DNA of 26,989 nucleotides from NCBI GenBank assembly GCA_028565635.1, contig JAOXYB010046391.1, positions 1 through 26,989 of the forward strand, given 5' to 3'. A program made the position numbers and the translations under genes. The notes beneath the pieces are model-generated. The model was given only the letters and a program-made list of their open reading frames with translations, did no database searches and was not told where the DNA came from. Positions 10,877-20,676 of this stretch are shown piece by piece (the stretch's first letter is position 1; every line of letters begins with the position of its first letter). Origin of the DNA: Phoronis ovalis. Taxonomy: Eukaryota > Phoronida > Phoronidae.

Positions 10877-10899
10877 GCCTAGCTGTACTGTTGCTAGGC
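10877..10899. repeat. Small hairpin in the probable MYPT 3' UTR
   Basis: Perfect 7-bp arms GCCTAGC / GCTAGGC are separated by 9 nt. It is a potential RNA hairpin if the 3' UTR extends this far. No specific function is inferred. Confidence 0.4.
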
Positions 10900-11324
10900 C
10901 TCTTCCTAGTAAACTGGAATGTTGTGTTTGTAATGCTAGACCTGTAACCTGATAACAGACTAACTATCTGAGAAAGAATTTTGTGGTAAGAAATTTTGAC
11001 GATGGTATCGCACGAAGATTTTGTTGCGGCAAGAATTGATTGTTTCCTTGTCACAATATTTGGAAATGTATTAGGAGACTTTTGTAACCTAACAATTGAT
11101 AATTTTTGTCTGCTGTAAATGGCAGCTTTAGCCAAAAATACCATAGAGTTTATAGTATAGTTAATTGGTCTATGGTTTTGTATTAAATACCCTGTTCGCT
11201 AATATTGTTAGCTGCATATATTATGCACAGATTAGTAATTTGATGAGAGCATTATGCCTTACACATCTCAGATCGGGTCATATGAGCATGAATCTAGGAA
11301 ATACCACACACTACCATTTATATG

Positions 11325-11338
11325 GTTTCCTTGGTAAC
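11325..11338. promoter_or_regulatory. X-box-like (RFX) motif
   Basis: GTTTCCTTGGTAAC fits the RYYNYY-N2-RRNRAC form of the RFX X-box and sits in a 15-bp palindrome (11329-11343). No promoter is evident nearby, so this is a motif match only. Confidence 0.2.
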
Positions 11339-11796
11339 CAAGGTAAATCACTAATGCAAAACACTGTATTTGAGTACTATTTATTATACTTACTGTTGTA
11401 TATATGTGGTGAATTTTTTATTTTTGATAACCATTTATTTGGTAATGGTGGACGTTCTCATCATTGTTGCTTTGTGAGGCCTGCTCAGACTTGAAAAGTG
11501 CCAATTATAATAATTAATACGTTAAGTCGGACGTGGGAAGATGTGGACTCCAAAGATATCATCCTTTCATAACAATCATCATCTTTTTGTCTGTAAATAT
11601 TTAATGTTTTTTTAAAATTTTTATTGGAAATGTGTACATTTTTATTGAGGGGTTACCCATAATGTGATGCAGAGATATTTTTACAGCATGTAGACTTAGA
11701 ATTCAAGCTTTTTTACACTTGTTGATATTTGTTATTTAATTTTATTGTTGTTCCTGTTTAAATTACTGGAGTTTCATTCGCTGTCATCAAACAGTT

Positions 11797-11802
11797 AATA
11801 AA
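11797..11802 (+). terminator. Candidate poly(A) signal for the MYPT transcript
   Basis: AATAAA about 2 kb after the copy B stop, followed within 50 nt by T-rich sequence. An earlier AATAAA at 10170-10175 is an alternative, and another overlaps the stop codon itself at 9755-9760, too early to be plausible. Confidence 0.35.
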
Positions 11803-13139
11803 ACTCTTAGACTCTTTGATTTAATAGGGATTCTAGTTTCGTTTTATTGATGAAACTGCATCTCATTATGTCTTGGAGTGTTAGGTATGCTACACCAGTG
11901 TCTTCTATCTTATGTTGTTGTTGTAAATCTGGTCCTTGTACTTGTGGTGCAAGAATACATAGATGTGTAGCATATCTTAGCCCATGTGGCAGTACTGATT
12001 GTTTGAAGTAGTTTGCATCTGTACACCCGGAGGCATTCTCTCAGTCGTATCTACTGATGTGTATTTCCTATTAGTATTTAGGACAACGCCATAGAATGTC
12101 TCTGGCTTGGTCTCCTGAGGTGACACGTTGGACCTCAGGTTTGCATACTACTGTTATTATCATTTTACTACACGATGGGAATACATTTTTGTACTTCAAT
12201 GAAATCTCTTATTTCAGCGAATCTTTATCTTTGATTCACTCGTATGAAGCTTACTAAAGCATTGTACGAGTGAAACTACAATAGCTATTCTGTACGCTTG
12301 CATCTAGGTGGGTGAACTGTAAGGTTACCCCTTGGTGTAATTGTACACGCTTGGGATACCATAAAGTGACTCCAGTGAAACCACTAGGGTTACTTTTATG
12401 GTACTCCAAGTAGTTTTTCATGTTTCTAGGGACACGTCTGGTGCTCCTGAAAGTGGTAGTCATGTCCCAACCATTTTACTACCTCCTTGCTTGGAGTCGG
12501 TAGACTTCAAAAGTTTGGAAACTTGCTACATGTATGTTATTTACATGTCACCAGTTTCCACAGAGTAATCACACTCCTGATTAATCATACGGCAGATAGA
12601 ATGCTGGAGAAATTCTAGACTAGTTCTCAGGAATTTTCTGGTGAAAATTCTACAGTGAAAACTAGGATGGTTGTTTCTTCTTATGTAGCTGTAGCTTGTG
12701 ATTAAACAAGAGTGTGTTTACTGGTGTAACCCTGTATTGTGTTATTTTGATCTAGCAAACAGGGATAGAATGAACTTTGGTTAATTAAAATGGCGAATTC
12801 GGAGTAACTGGGCAGAAAGCAACCTATTGTTATCAGGGAATGTCCTTTTAATGAAGACAGATTCACCAAGAACCATTCAAATGTGATATCTAGACATCAT
12901 CACTATAAGAAACATCTGATCTGAATGTGTTTTGATACAACAACCAGGAATGCCCCGGAATACACTGAAATCCAAGCCTTTTTACTAACCATCTTTAAAA
13001 TTGTCTGCTGTATTTATCAAGTGGAAGACAATTTTACATTACAAAATCTAGATATGCTCCCAACAGTGGTGAAGTTGACCACTGTGGGTATAGAGCATTA
13101 ATTGATTCGGAGCCAGAACAGTACAATTTCATGTGTGGC

Positions 13140-13409
13140 TCATCCAAGTTTGTTATACCAGCCAACCAGCTTGTTGCTATACATCAGTTGTTCATACAGA
13201 ATGACAGCCACACCCATGGTCTTGTAACCATAGTTACATGACTGTAGTTGTAATGTTGTCTGTTGGTAACCTCTCTGGATGACATGTTGGATCCAGGGGT
13301 TGTATATCAGTAAATTGTTGGACTGAACAAGCTTGGTATAGTCAGAGAGGAACTGTCCATAAAACATTAATTTGTTCTCATTCTGACTGTTGGGTACAAC
13401 ACTGCGCAT
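13140..13409 (-). other. Unassigned coding-like reading frame, minus strand (89 codons)
   Basis: I do not recognise the protein. From ATG at 13409 it reads MRSVVPNSQNENKLMFYGQF and continues without low-complexity runs, with balanced amino acids and C/G-ending codons uncommon in the surrounding AT-rich DNA. An in-frame TAG lies two codons upstream, within a possible acceptor (acctag). After its TGA another frame stays open for about 100 nt (LDEPHMKLYCSGSE...). This pattern fits an exon of an unrecognised gene, or a frameshifted gene or transposon remnant. A chance frame is not excluded. Confidence 0.2.
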
Positions 13410-16370
13410 TGTTTGCTAGGTATTGTGCCCGACTATTAAAAAATATTGGACATTGCTTTACAAATTTTGTGACGTTTGATTGAAGTAGTGCTTATACAAA
13501 CATCTGCAACAAAAAAAAACTCCCAGCGCATTGAAATATCGTGCTAATTCAATCAGCCTTGCAATTTTGTAAAGCATTTTTATTTTGTAAAAAAAGTTTT
13601 ATTACAAGTAAAAATTTAGTTCAGGATTATTCAAAGCATGTGCCAGAGTACAGTTATTGTACCTCATGTGGATAAGGATACCCATGAGGAACAGTATTAT
13701 GTTATCTCTTGATGTAATAATACAATGTCGCACATTTCTAAACCGTTAGAAAAGTTAGTTAAATATTTGGTTGCCAAGGTAGCCAGTATATGGTATTGTG
13801 TGGTGTTGAGTAGTATTTTTGTTTTATATGACTGGATCTGAGGTGCTATAGGCAGTAATGCAAGATGTTGCTATTATACTTACATTAGCTTATGTTCGGT
13901 ATTTGTCTTGATCAATGAAGATCAAGAGCAGTTTGATTTTCTCACTTAGATGGAACTTAGCTCTCAACCTACATTATAATTATAATAATAAATCCCTGTT
14001 TGGTATTAATCCTTTATTTCTGTAATTTTTCATTATTTTATTTCCTTGCACTAACCACTATGTTGCAACCGTTTTGGGGTTCAGTACACCAAGGGTGATT
14101 TCGTTGATGGTTGCCTTTGCAGCCAAAAGGGCGGGGACTGGTGTTTGTAATATGATTTATAACTGGTGCAACCGGGAGTTGGGACCATTGCTAGCTCTAA
14201 AATATGCTTATCTGTATGTTTAATGTACGTGCTCACAGTCCTGCAGTACCTGATTTGTATTTGTGCTTATCGGGTTTTGGCACCACAGTTGCTGGGTTAA
14301 CGTGGATAAACTATGGAACAGTGCAATATAAGGTTCAAGAATGTAACCAACTTGCAGTTACTTAAACAAAAGTTAAAAGTTGCGGATCCAGGATTTCCTA
14401 CAAGCGCCATCCACGCCTGCTTAACCCGCCACTACTGTTATGTCCAGAACAATTAGCAGATCCGAACTTGCAACGCCTGTTACAGCGAAAAGTATAAAAC
14501 ATTTCCGTGTTACATTTTTTAGAAAATGACATTCTGCCCTGCCAGAGTTTATCTATAGTAAGCAAAGCAAGCTCCCCGGCGATATAAATGAGTAAGAATA
14601 GCCGTTTTAGATGACGAAAAGGGGAATGAGACTTAAAATTCACGCTGTCGACAGAGGTCGGCACTGCTCAATGCCTGATGATAACCAAATAGGAAAATAA
14701 GCTCTCGATTACTGGTTCTGCAGCTGCGTAAAATTTCTTTAAAAAAATAATTAAATGTTTAAAAATTGGTTAATTTATTATAATAAGTCTTTTTTCTCAG
14801 AGCCCTCTATCAGTGGTATATTAGCACATGATGTACCTCTGCGTATGAGGTCTGTATTGTTGTTTATGAAAACAGTCACCTGCCAAGCAATATTTAATTT
14901 CCATTTAGTTTAATGACGTCAAACCAATTTCCCGTGTTTTCATAAGTCAAACGCGGTCAAGGATATTAAGTTGTTATTTTTTTTCAGTCATCCCGTAATT
15001 ATTATTATTATTATGTTAACTCGTGTAAACATTAATACACATTACTATTGTGACGAAGAAGAATGCAGTTTGTGTATCTCTAAATACCGTTTAACCAAAC
15101 ACATTAAGCAATCAAACATATAACAATGTGACACTGGTAATGCACAGAGTGAATGCAAATTTACTGAGTGAATATTCAAATTGTGATTTCTGGACATAGC
15201 TACCAAACGCATACAACCCGCAGGAACATTCCCGTTATCTTGCTAACATTATGATTGTCAGTTGTCATAAAATGAAGACTTTATCACTTGAGCGTTTGAG
15301 GATACGGTCTAATATGCAAAGAATTTAATGGTATTTAATCAACTATTTACAGAAATCCACTTTACCCACCTTAGATACAGGAAACACAAAAATTTATTAA
15401 TGAAAAGGTAAGTTTTCGATCACACTAATTTGTTTTCTTAAGATTTGTAATGTCACGTCTGTCATTATTGACATTCATTTACCTACAAGACATGTTTTCA
15501 AATTTAGTTTACAAGAATATGTGTTGTCAAAACTTATAAAAATGCAATTGAGTTCGTTAGCTATTTATTATTTTCATTTTTATGTTTGCTGTGCTATTAA
15601 ATTGAAAATACAATCATATATGTTTCATTTTGGTAATGTTCTCCATTAAGGACTGTGAGTGTAAGACGTTTGTTATTTAAACTACTATGACATCGAAAGA
15701 CACGTCCTTCTCGTATTTGTGGGATGTTTTCTTTGATATAAGCATCAGAAGAGATTAGAAACATTCATTTTTTAAAACTTTAATATTTTTCATTTATTGT
15801 GTCATGCTTACCAACTGGTACTAATAAAATTTTGATGGCACAAATGTCAATGAAATGTTTATTGTGAGTTCTTATTCCAAATGTACTTAATTATCCACTT
15901 GGATAGTGAGAACTCTTCAAAATAAATAATATAAAGAACAATATGTTTACTTCTTTTTGCGATTTGATTGTGATTATCGAGTTGGCATAATTGTTTTAAT
16001 CACCAATACATTTTCTCTAACTTCACTTTGGATAATGTAATTATATAGGTCGTGATCCGAACTCAAAATGTGCCTATCCTATAGAAAATTAATTTCGTTC
16101 AACCATCAGTAACACCATTTTTTGTTTACCCTATATTGTGCAAAACAATTCTCCACATATCCTGCATTTTTTCACAGTGCTCCTAAACACAGGGGAGGTA
16201 GTGAAAAAGTGGCATTTATGGTACAGGTACCGGTTCTCTACGCAGATTATTTCTGAAACGGAGGAAGCCAAGCGGTTGAAATGTATGTAATGCATACAAT
16301 TATTCTATACTGGTAACTGATATATTTGAAATTTGGAGTTTTTGTAGCCATGATGTTTTTTTGGTCGTTA

Positions 16371-16419
16371 TTGAAAGCTGGGACTAATATAACTTAGTTA
16401 TATTAGTCCCAGTTGAAAG
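16371..16419. mobile_element. 35-bp perfect palindrome flanked by 7-bp direct repeats
   Basis: Arms of 17 bp (16378-16394 and 16396-16412) are exact reverse complements around a single central T. The outer ends are CTGGGAC / GTCCCAG. TTGAAAG occurs immediately on both sides (16371-16377 and 16413-16419), as a target-site duplication would. This looks like a minimal foldback or MITE-type insertion. The size of the direct repeats does not settle a superfamily. Confidence 0.6.
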
Positions 16420-17029
16420 TTTGCAATGCAATCTAGCTCAAAACGCTTTTCCTCATATTTTCTAATTCTAGTACAGGCGTAAACATGGGGGATTGCTAGT
16501 TTTTAAGTACTTGTGCACTCGGTTAATCCTATTTAAAATAAAGATACTCGATTTTTGTTGATGTCTGAATTATATATGCAGAAATCTGATCAGGAAACTC
16601 ACCTACCTGAACGGTTTAAGTGTTTTGTTTATTGAATTGGATTTAAGAATGTGTTTTTTCGGACAGTTAACATCAATATCCATGTATCGTTCTTGCAGTT
16701 TAGTCCTTGTGTTCTTTTTGTTGAATTATAATAACGATATTCCATTACGTTTGAAACAGATTCACGGCAGTTTCGCACAACGTTGTAAGGGTAAGGCTGG
16801 TACTCTACGTTTTCTGACAGGATTTGTCTTATTTGGGAGTTTTAAACATTTATTCAAAAAATGTGTTTTATTTTTCACAAGATTCTAATTTTGAAGAAGA
16901 AATTGAAGCCTGATTCCTTGCCCGGATTCCTTGTTTTGATATAGAAGTTACTTTGATTTAATGAATTATCTTTACACTTTATTAATGATTTCTGTTTGAC
17001 TATTATAAACAGACTTTTCTCTTTTGTAG

Positions 17030-17548
17030 ATTTTAAACTTCACAATAAAAGTTGGATTCCATAGACTGAAAGAGAGGCGAAAGAACATAGAATAAAACTA
17101 TAGAGACGGCGAAAAATTTAAGCTTGAATACAATGACACTAAAACTATGTTGACATAAATGCCTTGAGGCTTTTTGTTCGAGCTGAAATAAAAGATACAC
17201 AATTTTGCAGCACCATTATGTAAACAGACGCTGTAGGATTTAGATCGATTCCTCCGTTGCAGAACAGCTATAAAATTTATATAGAATATTGATTTAAGTT
17301 AATTTAACGTATGAAAACAATTGTTATAATAACAGGTTGCTTTAATTATTGTATTGGTTACAAATCATTAGTAATTGCTTGTTAATATCACAATTTTAAT
17401 CTGGGTTAGAAATACCAAGTTAGTGGAATTGTTTTGTACGGAATATCTGCAAATGGAAAAGTCTCAGGAAAAGGCTATAAAGAAATTATGACAATAGCGG
17501 ATTATAAATAAATTTTTAAACTATATACATAATCAAGGAAAATCAAAC
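17030..17548 (+). other. Probable 5' leader of the 614-aa gene
   Basis: A strong acceptor (gacttttctcttttgtag) ends at 17029, so an upstream non-coding exon may splice here. The last in-frame stop before the start codon is TAG at 17495-17497. No core promoter motif is clear. Confidence 0.3.
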
Positions 17549-19393
17549 ATGAGGAAAGGTCCTTCTACTGGTATGAGATCTGATAAAGTGATTCTTGCAG
17601 AACGGAAAAATAAAATAGAAAATGTTCGTCTTGATACGAGAGCGAAAATACTGGAGAAGGAACAGTATAAAGTAACGTATTTGATAAATAAGGAAAAAAG
17701 AATAGTTTCTGATACAACTGTCAGTCTTGTGAGAACAACTGGGAAGAGTGATGTAGGACTTAAACCAGAGGGTAAAAATGATAGACAGGTAAAATCGTCC
17801 CAATATTTCCGATTTGGATCAAAGATTAGCGATAGGAGACTCTATCGATGGAAGGATAAGGAAAAAAGCTTGAAAAAATTTATACGGACTTCCGAAACCG
17901 CCATGGCAGTTAACGATGCTTTGGTAGACAATTCTAATGAACAAAGAGATTCTTCTTCCACGTTCGGTGACAATGATGCTTTGTCTGGCGATTCACAATC
18001 TGAACATGAGACAATTATAAGTGCAAGAACGTCTAGTGCTAGAACCTGTGTTACGCCAAGACGCGATTCAACGCAACCAGATGTTTTTGGATCGTTGCGA
18101 GGTGATCTTGGCGCCATGAATGTTTGCAACCATCACGAACAGGAAGATGGCAATAACAATAAAAAACAAAATATTAAAAATGATAAGTTATCGTCTTCCG
18201 TAGATGACACCAATAGAAAATTCCCGCTCCACACTTGGGAAAAGGTAATTTTAGAACAATATAAAAATAGAGTGGTTGATTCTATTAGTAAACCGATGTC
18301 TATACTCAAAATTAGACCAAGCAGTGCCCAACCAGCAAAGTCCCGCAGCTGCTCCAATTTGTCGGCACATCGTCCTGGGTCCGCTATGGCTAGTTTTAAG
18401 TACGAATCAGATATTTCGAAAATGAAGAAACGTTCAAATACATTATCGGCAGATTATGACGACACTGTAACCAAAAAGAAAGCGCATCTAAGAACGTCTC
18501 CTTTGACACTGTCCCCTTCTAAGTACGGAAGATCGTTTAGTTTTACAAATGGCCATCATTTGGATGATATTTCAGAAACTGTGAATGGATATCAAGAAAC
18601 AAGTGACGGTATTCACAACGTTCTTAAGCCTAAATTAAATAATTTTGTGGATGTTTCTGAAAGTATTGAAGAGACACACAACGATATTAATGACGATGTA
18701 TTTCACGATGACAATCCACTAATCACACGAAAACCAAATTCTGTTGCAAAGCCTCTGATGAAATTGGGAACAAAATCTTTTTCTAAGATCGATTTAATTA
18801 GTCAGAGTAAAGACGGTGATAGCGCTGGGGAATCAACTGACAGTAATACAATATCTAATGGAAATGTAACAATGTCTGGATTACAAAAACTACTCCAACA
18901 GAGAGTTACAAACCAATGGAAGCAATACGCATCCAAAAACAAATGTGACGACATCGATCAAGACGACACGAAACAATTAAAATCGGATAAAAATCCATTG
19001 ACGAGAAGATCCACAGACCCTATGTTATTAAGCGTGGTAAGAAGCGCTATGAAAAATAGTGGGAGATCACTTACTACGTCTGCTCTGATGGAAATAGACA
19101 GTGATGTCGACGACGGTGAAGATGAATCAAAGACACCGAAACTGTCTCAATGGAAACGGCATCTGTCGTATGAGGCGCCACCTGGTATCAATTTAGATCA
19201 CAGTCAACCAGTCCAAGTTCGTCCCATTATGTCAAAAGCTGATCGCAAGAGAACTTTAGAGAAAATGGTCACTGAACATACAATGAATGTAAAAGATCTT
19301 GTTAAGAACGAAAGGAAGAGACGTTTGCAGTCTAGAGTAGCTGTTATAATGACAATGGTTAGACTATCAAATGCAGTAAAAGGAAACACATAG
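17549..19393 (+). CDS. Uncharacterised 614-aa basic, Ser-rich protein; uninterrupted reading frame
   Basis: I do not recognise this protein. The start ATG has A at -3 (caaacATG) and an in-frame stop 52 nt upstream; the frame ends at TAG with two poly(A) signals within 100 nt. Residues 1-60 are charged and probably helical (ILAERKNKIENVRLDTRAK). Residues 115-440 are mostly Ser/Asp/Asn-rich and probably disordered, with basic phospho-site-like motifs: KKRSNTLS near 294, GRSFSF near 328 and TRRST at 485-489 (PKA-type RRxT). Short ordered-looking pieces are LHTWEKVILEQYKNRV (227-242) and GLQKLLQQRVTNQWKQYA (444-461). The C-terminal 85 residues look most conserved: SQWKRHLSYEAPPG, then a basic amphipathic helix MSKADRKRTLEKMVTEH ... 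KNERKRRLQSRV. No signal peptide or membrane span. It is a cytoplasmic or nuclear regulatory or scaffold candidate by composition only. It has no intron in a gene-dense, intron-rich setting. Confidence 0.85.
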   Translation: MRKGPSTGMRSDKVILAERKNKIENVRLDTRAKILEKEQYKVTYLINKEKRIVSDTTVSLVRTTGKSDVGLKPEGKNDRQVKSSQYFRFGSKISDRRLYRWKDKEKSLKKFIRTSETAMAVNDALVDNSNEQRDSSSTFGDNDALSGDSQSEHETIISARTSSARTCVTPRRDSTQPDVFGSLRGDLGAMNVCNHHEQEDGNNNKKQNIKNDKLSSSVDDTNRKFPLHTWEKVILEQYKNRVVDSISKPMSILKIRPSSAQPAKSRSCSNLSAHRPGSAMASFKYESDISKMKKRSNTLSADYDDTVTKKKAHLRTSPLTLSPSKYGRSFSFTNGHHLDDISETVNGYQETSDGIHNVLKPKLNNFVDVSESIEETHNDINDDVFHDDNPLITRKPNSVAKPLMKLGTKSFSKIDLISQSKDGDSAGESTDSNTISNGNVTMSGLQKLLQQRVTNQWKQYASKNKCDDIDQDDTKQLKSDKNPLTRRSTDPMLLSVVRSAMKNSGRSLTTSALMEIDSDVDDGEDESKTPKLSQWKRHLSYEAPPGINLDHSQPVQVRPIMSKADRKRTLEKMVTEHTMNVKDLVKNERKRRLQSRVAVIMTMVRLSNAVKGNT

Positions 19394-19454
19394 CAGTCAA
19401 GAGTTTCTACTAGATTTTTTTGAAATTGTAGTAGTAAAAAATTTCAATTTATTT

Positions 19455-19493
19455 AATAAATGTATATTTTGTCCAAGACCGATTGTTAATAAA
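19455..19493 (+). terminator. Poly(A) signals of the 614-aa gene
   Basis: AATAAA at 19455-19460 and 19488-19493, 62 and 95 nt after the stop codon, with T-rich sequence around them. The spacing is typical of a short 3' UTR and supports the frame being a real transcribed gene. Confidence 0.65.
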
Positions 19494-20442
19494 GATGTGA
19501 TATATTTAAAAGAAAAATTCTCTATTTAATGTAAGTATCAGAATGTACCGACTGCATTATAGGAGGCATTTTGTGCAATACATCTGCCTTACCATCTTTT
19601 AAGATCTGATTTAATATCTGGCTTTGCCACATTATAGGACCAGTTCCATATTATATTCCTGGAAAAGGAAACATTCGAGCAAAATCTTCGTTTTCAGTGC
19701 AATATAGTAACAACCTATGAGAAATAATCTACATACCAGTATACAACAAAATTGATGCTGGTAATAAATATATTTTCATGTTTCCCAAAAAAATAAGATT
19801 CATCCGAAATGGTAAAGAAGTAAGGATTATTGTCAGTCAGTAACAACACCAAAATTATTAACAACTGGTAACTGTAAAAGCAATATGTGAACAGAAATTT
19901 CTTTTCGAGTTAAAATTTCAAGCGTTAAATCTTATATAAATTTATCTTACCTCCTGCACACTCCAATTTAATAAGAACTAATAAATATTACATAATTAGT
20001 TTTAATCATACACTAAATAATCTTTAGTGCATATGTTATGCTGAACACAAATTGGTTTCCTCATAGCTTAAAATAAATTGTCAATATTTATGCAGTGTTA
20101 CACCTCTGAAAATAAAATAACACGAAAATTACTAGATTATAACAGATAATTTTTAATGACCAAGCAAAGTGTAATTTTTAATGAAATTTGATATGCCAAA
20201 AATAGGATTACACAAAATAAGTATGAACTCAGTTGAATTACAATTTAGTCTAACTTTCACTTTCTCCGTCCATCGGCTTACATGACTTATCATGACTTCT
20301 TTAAACTGTCACTTATATTTATGGCTCTGTCTTAGACTAGACTGTAGAATATTTGAAATGATACTGTAGCTGAAGGATTCTTTGACAAACTATATTATAT
20401 CTCTGTGCTATTGGTATCTTCAGAATATTACTTTCACCAGGT
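19494..20442. other. Convergent intergenic region and UBE2J2 3' UTR
   Basis: Lies between the plus-strand 614-aa gene and the minus-strand UBE2J2 stop. Minus-strand ATTAAA variants at about 20152-20157 and 20177-20182 are candidate poly(A) signals for UBE2J2. A full minus-strand AATAAA exists only at 19448-19453, which would make the two transcripts overlap tail to tail. No gene is seen. Confidence 0.5.
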
Positions 20443-20676
20443 CTACTCTACCAAATTTTTCAGTATATATTTTACAGAATATGCGAAGACTGCAAAGCCA
20501 ACAATAACAGCAACATTTGTCAATGCGTTGATAGCTATTCCCTGTTCCCCATTATTGCCTGCTCCCAGTAAGTCCCCATGTTGCCTATTGTCAGATATAG
20601 AATGTCCATTATTATTTTGTGAAGCAGAACTCTGTGCTAATTCTTCTTGGAGACGCCCAAGTCTAGCTTTAATATC
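20443..20676 (-). CDS. UBE2J2: UBE2J2 exon 5: linker and tail anchor
   Basis: Starts after tgttttag on the minus strand. It encodes DIKARLGRLQEELAQ, an Asn/Gly-rich linker and the hydrophobic C-terminal anchor, then TAG. It covers residues 163-239. Confidence 0.93.
   Translation of the reverse strand, partial: DIKARLGRLQEELAQSSASQNNNGHSISDNRQHGDLLGAGNNGEQGIAINALTNVAVIVGFAVFAYSVKYILKNLVE

Larger units (their letters stand above)
9760..17029. other. MYPT 3' UTR followed by intergenic DNA
   Basis: No assignable gene in about 7.3 kb. The 3' UTR probably ends at one of the AATAAA signals at 10170-10175 or 11797-11802. Beyond them lie a small hairpin, an X-box-like site, a coding-like minus-strand stretch at 13140-13409 and a palindromic mini-element at 16371-16419, all listed separately. 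A short (ATT)n run is at about 14995-15014. The segment from about 14,375 to 14,700 is richer in GC than its surroundings and may be a decayed transposon. Confidence 0.6.

Noticed and set aside
10797-11144. 115-codon minus-strand open frame
   Set aside because: No domain or conserved-looking block; it lies antisense to the probable MYPT 3' UTR and is plausible by chance at this length.
12114-12139. 8-bp inverted repeat CCTGAGGT/ACCTCAGG
   Set aside because: Too short to be notable by itself, with no associated feature.
12254-12463. 69-codon minus-strand open frame
   Set aside because: Short and without motifs. It could belong with the 13140-13409 stretch, but nothing in the sequence links them.
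14398-14664. 88-codon minus-strand frame, considered as a gene
   Set aside because: Composition and the hAT-like edge suggest decayed repeat sequence; no conserved motif seen.
16625-16888. 87-codon plus-strand frame
   Set aside because: Begins at TTG, hydrophobic Phe/Leu-rich, no motif; probably chance.
17543-18357. Minus-strand frames opposite the 614-aa gene
   Set aside because: Shadows of the real plus-strand coding sequence.
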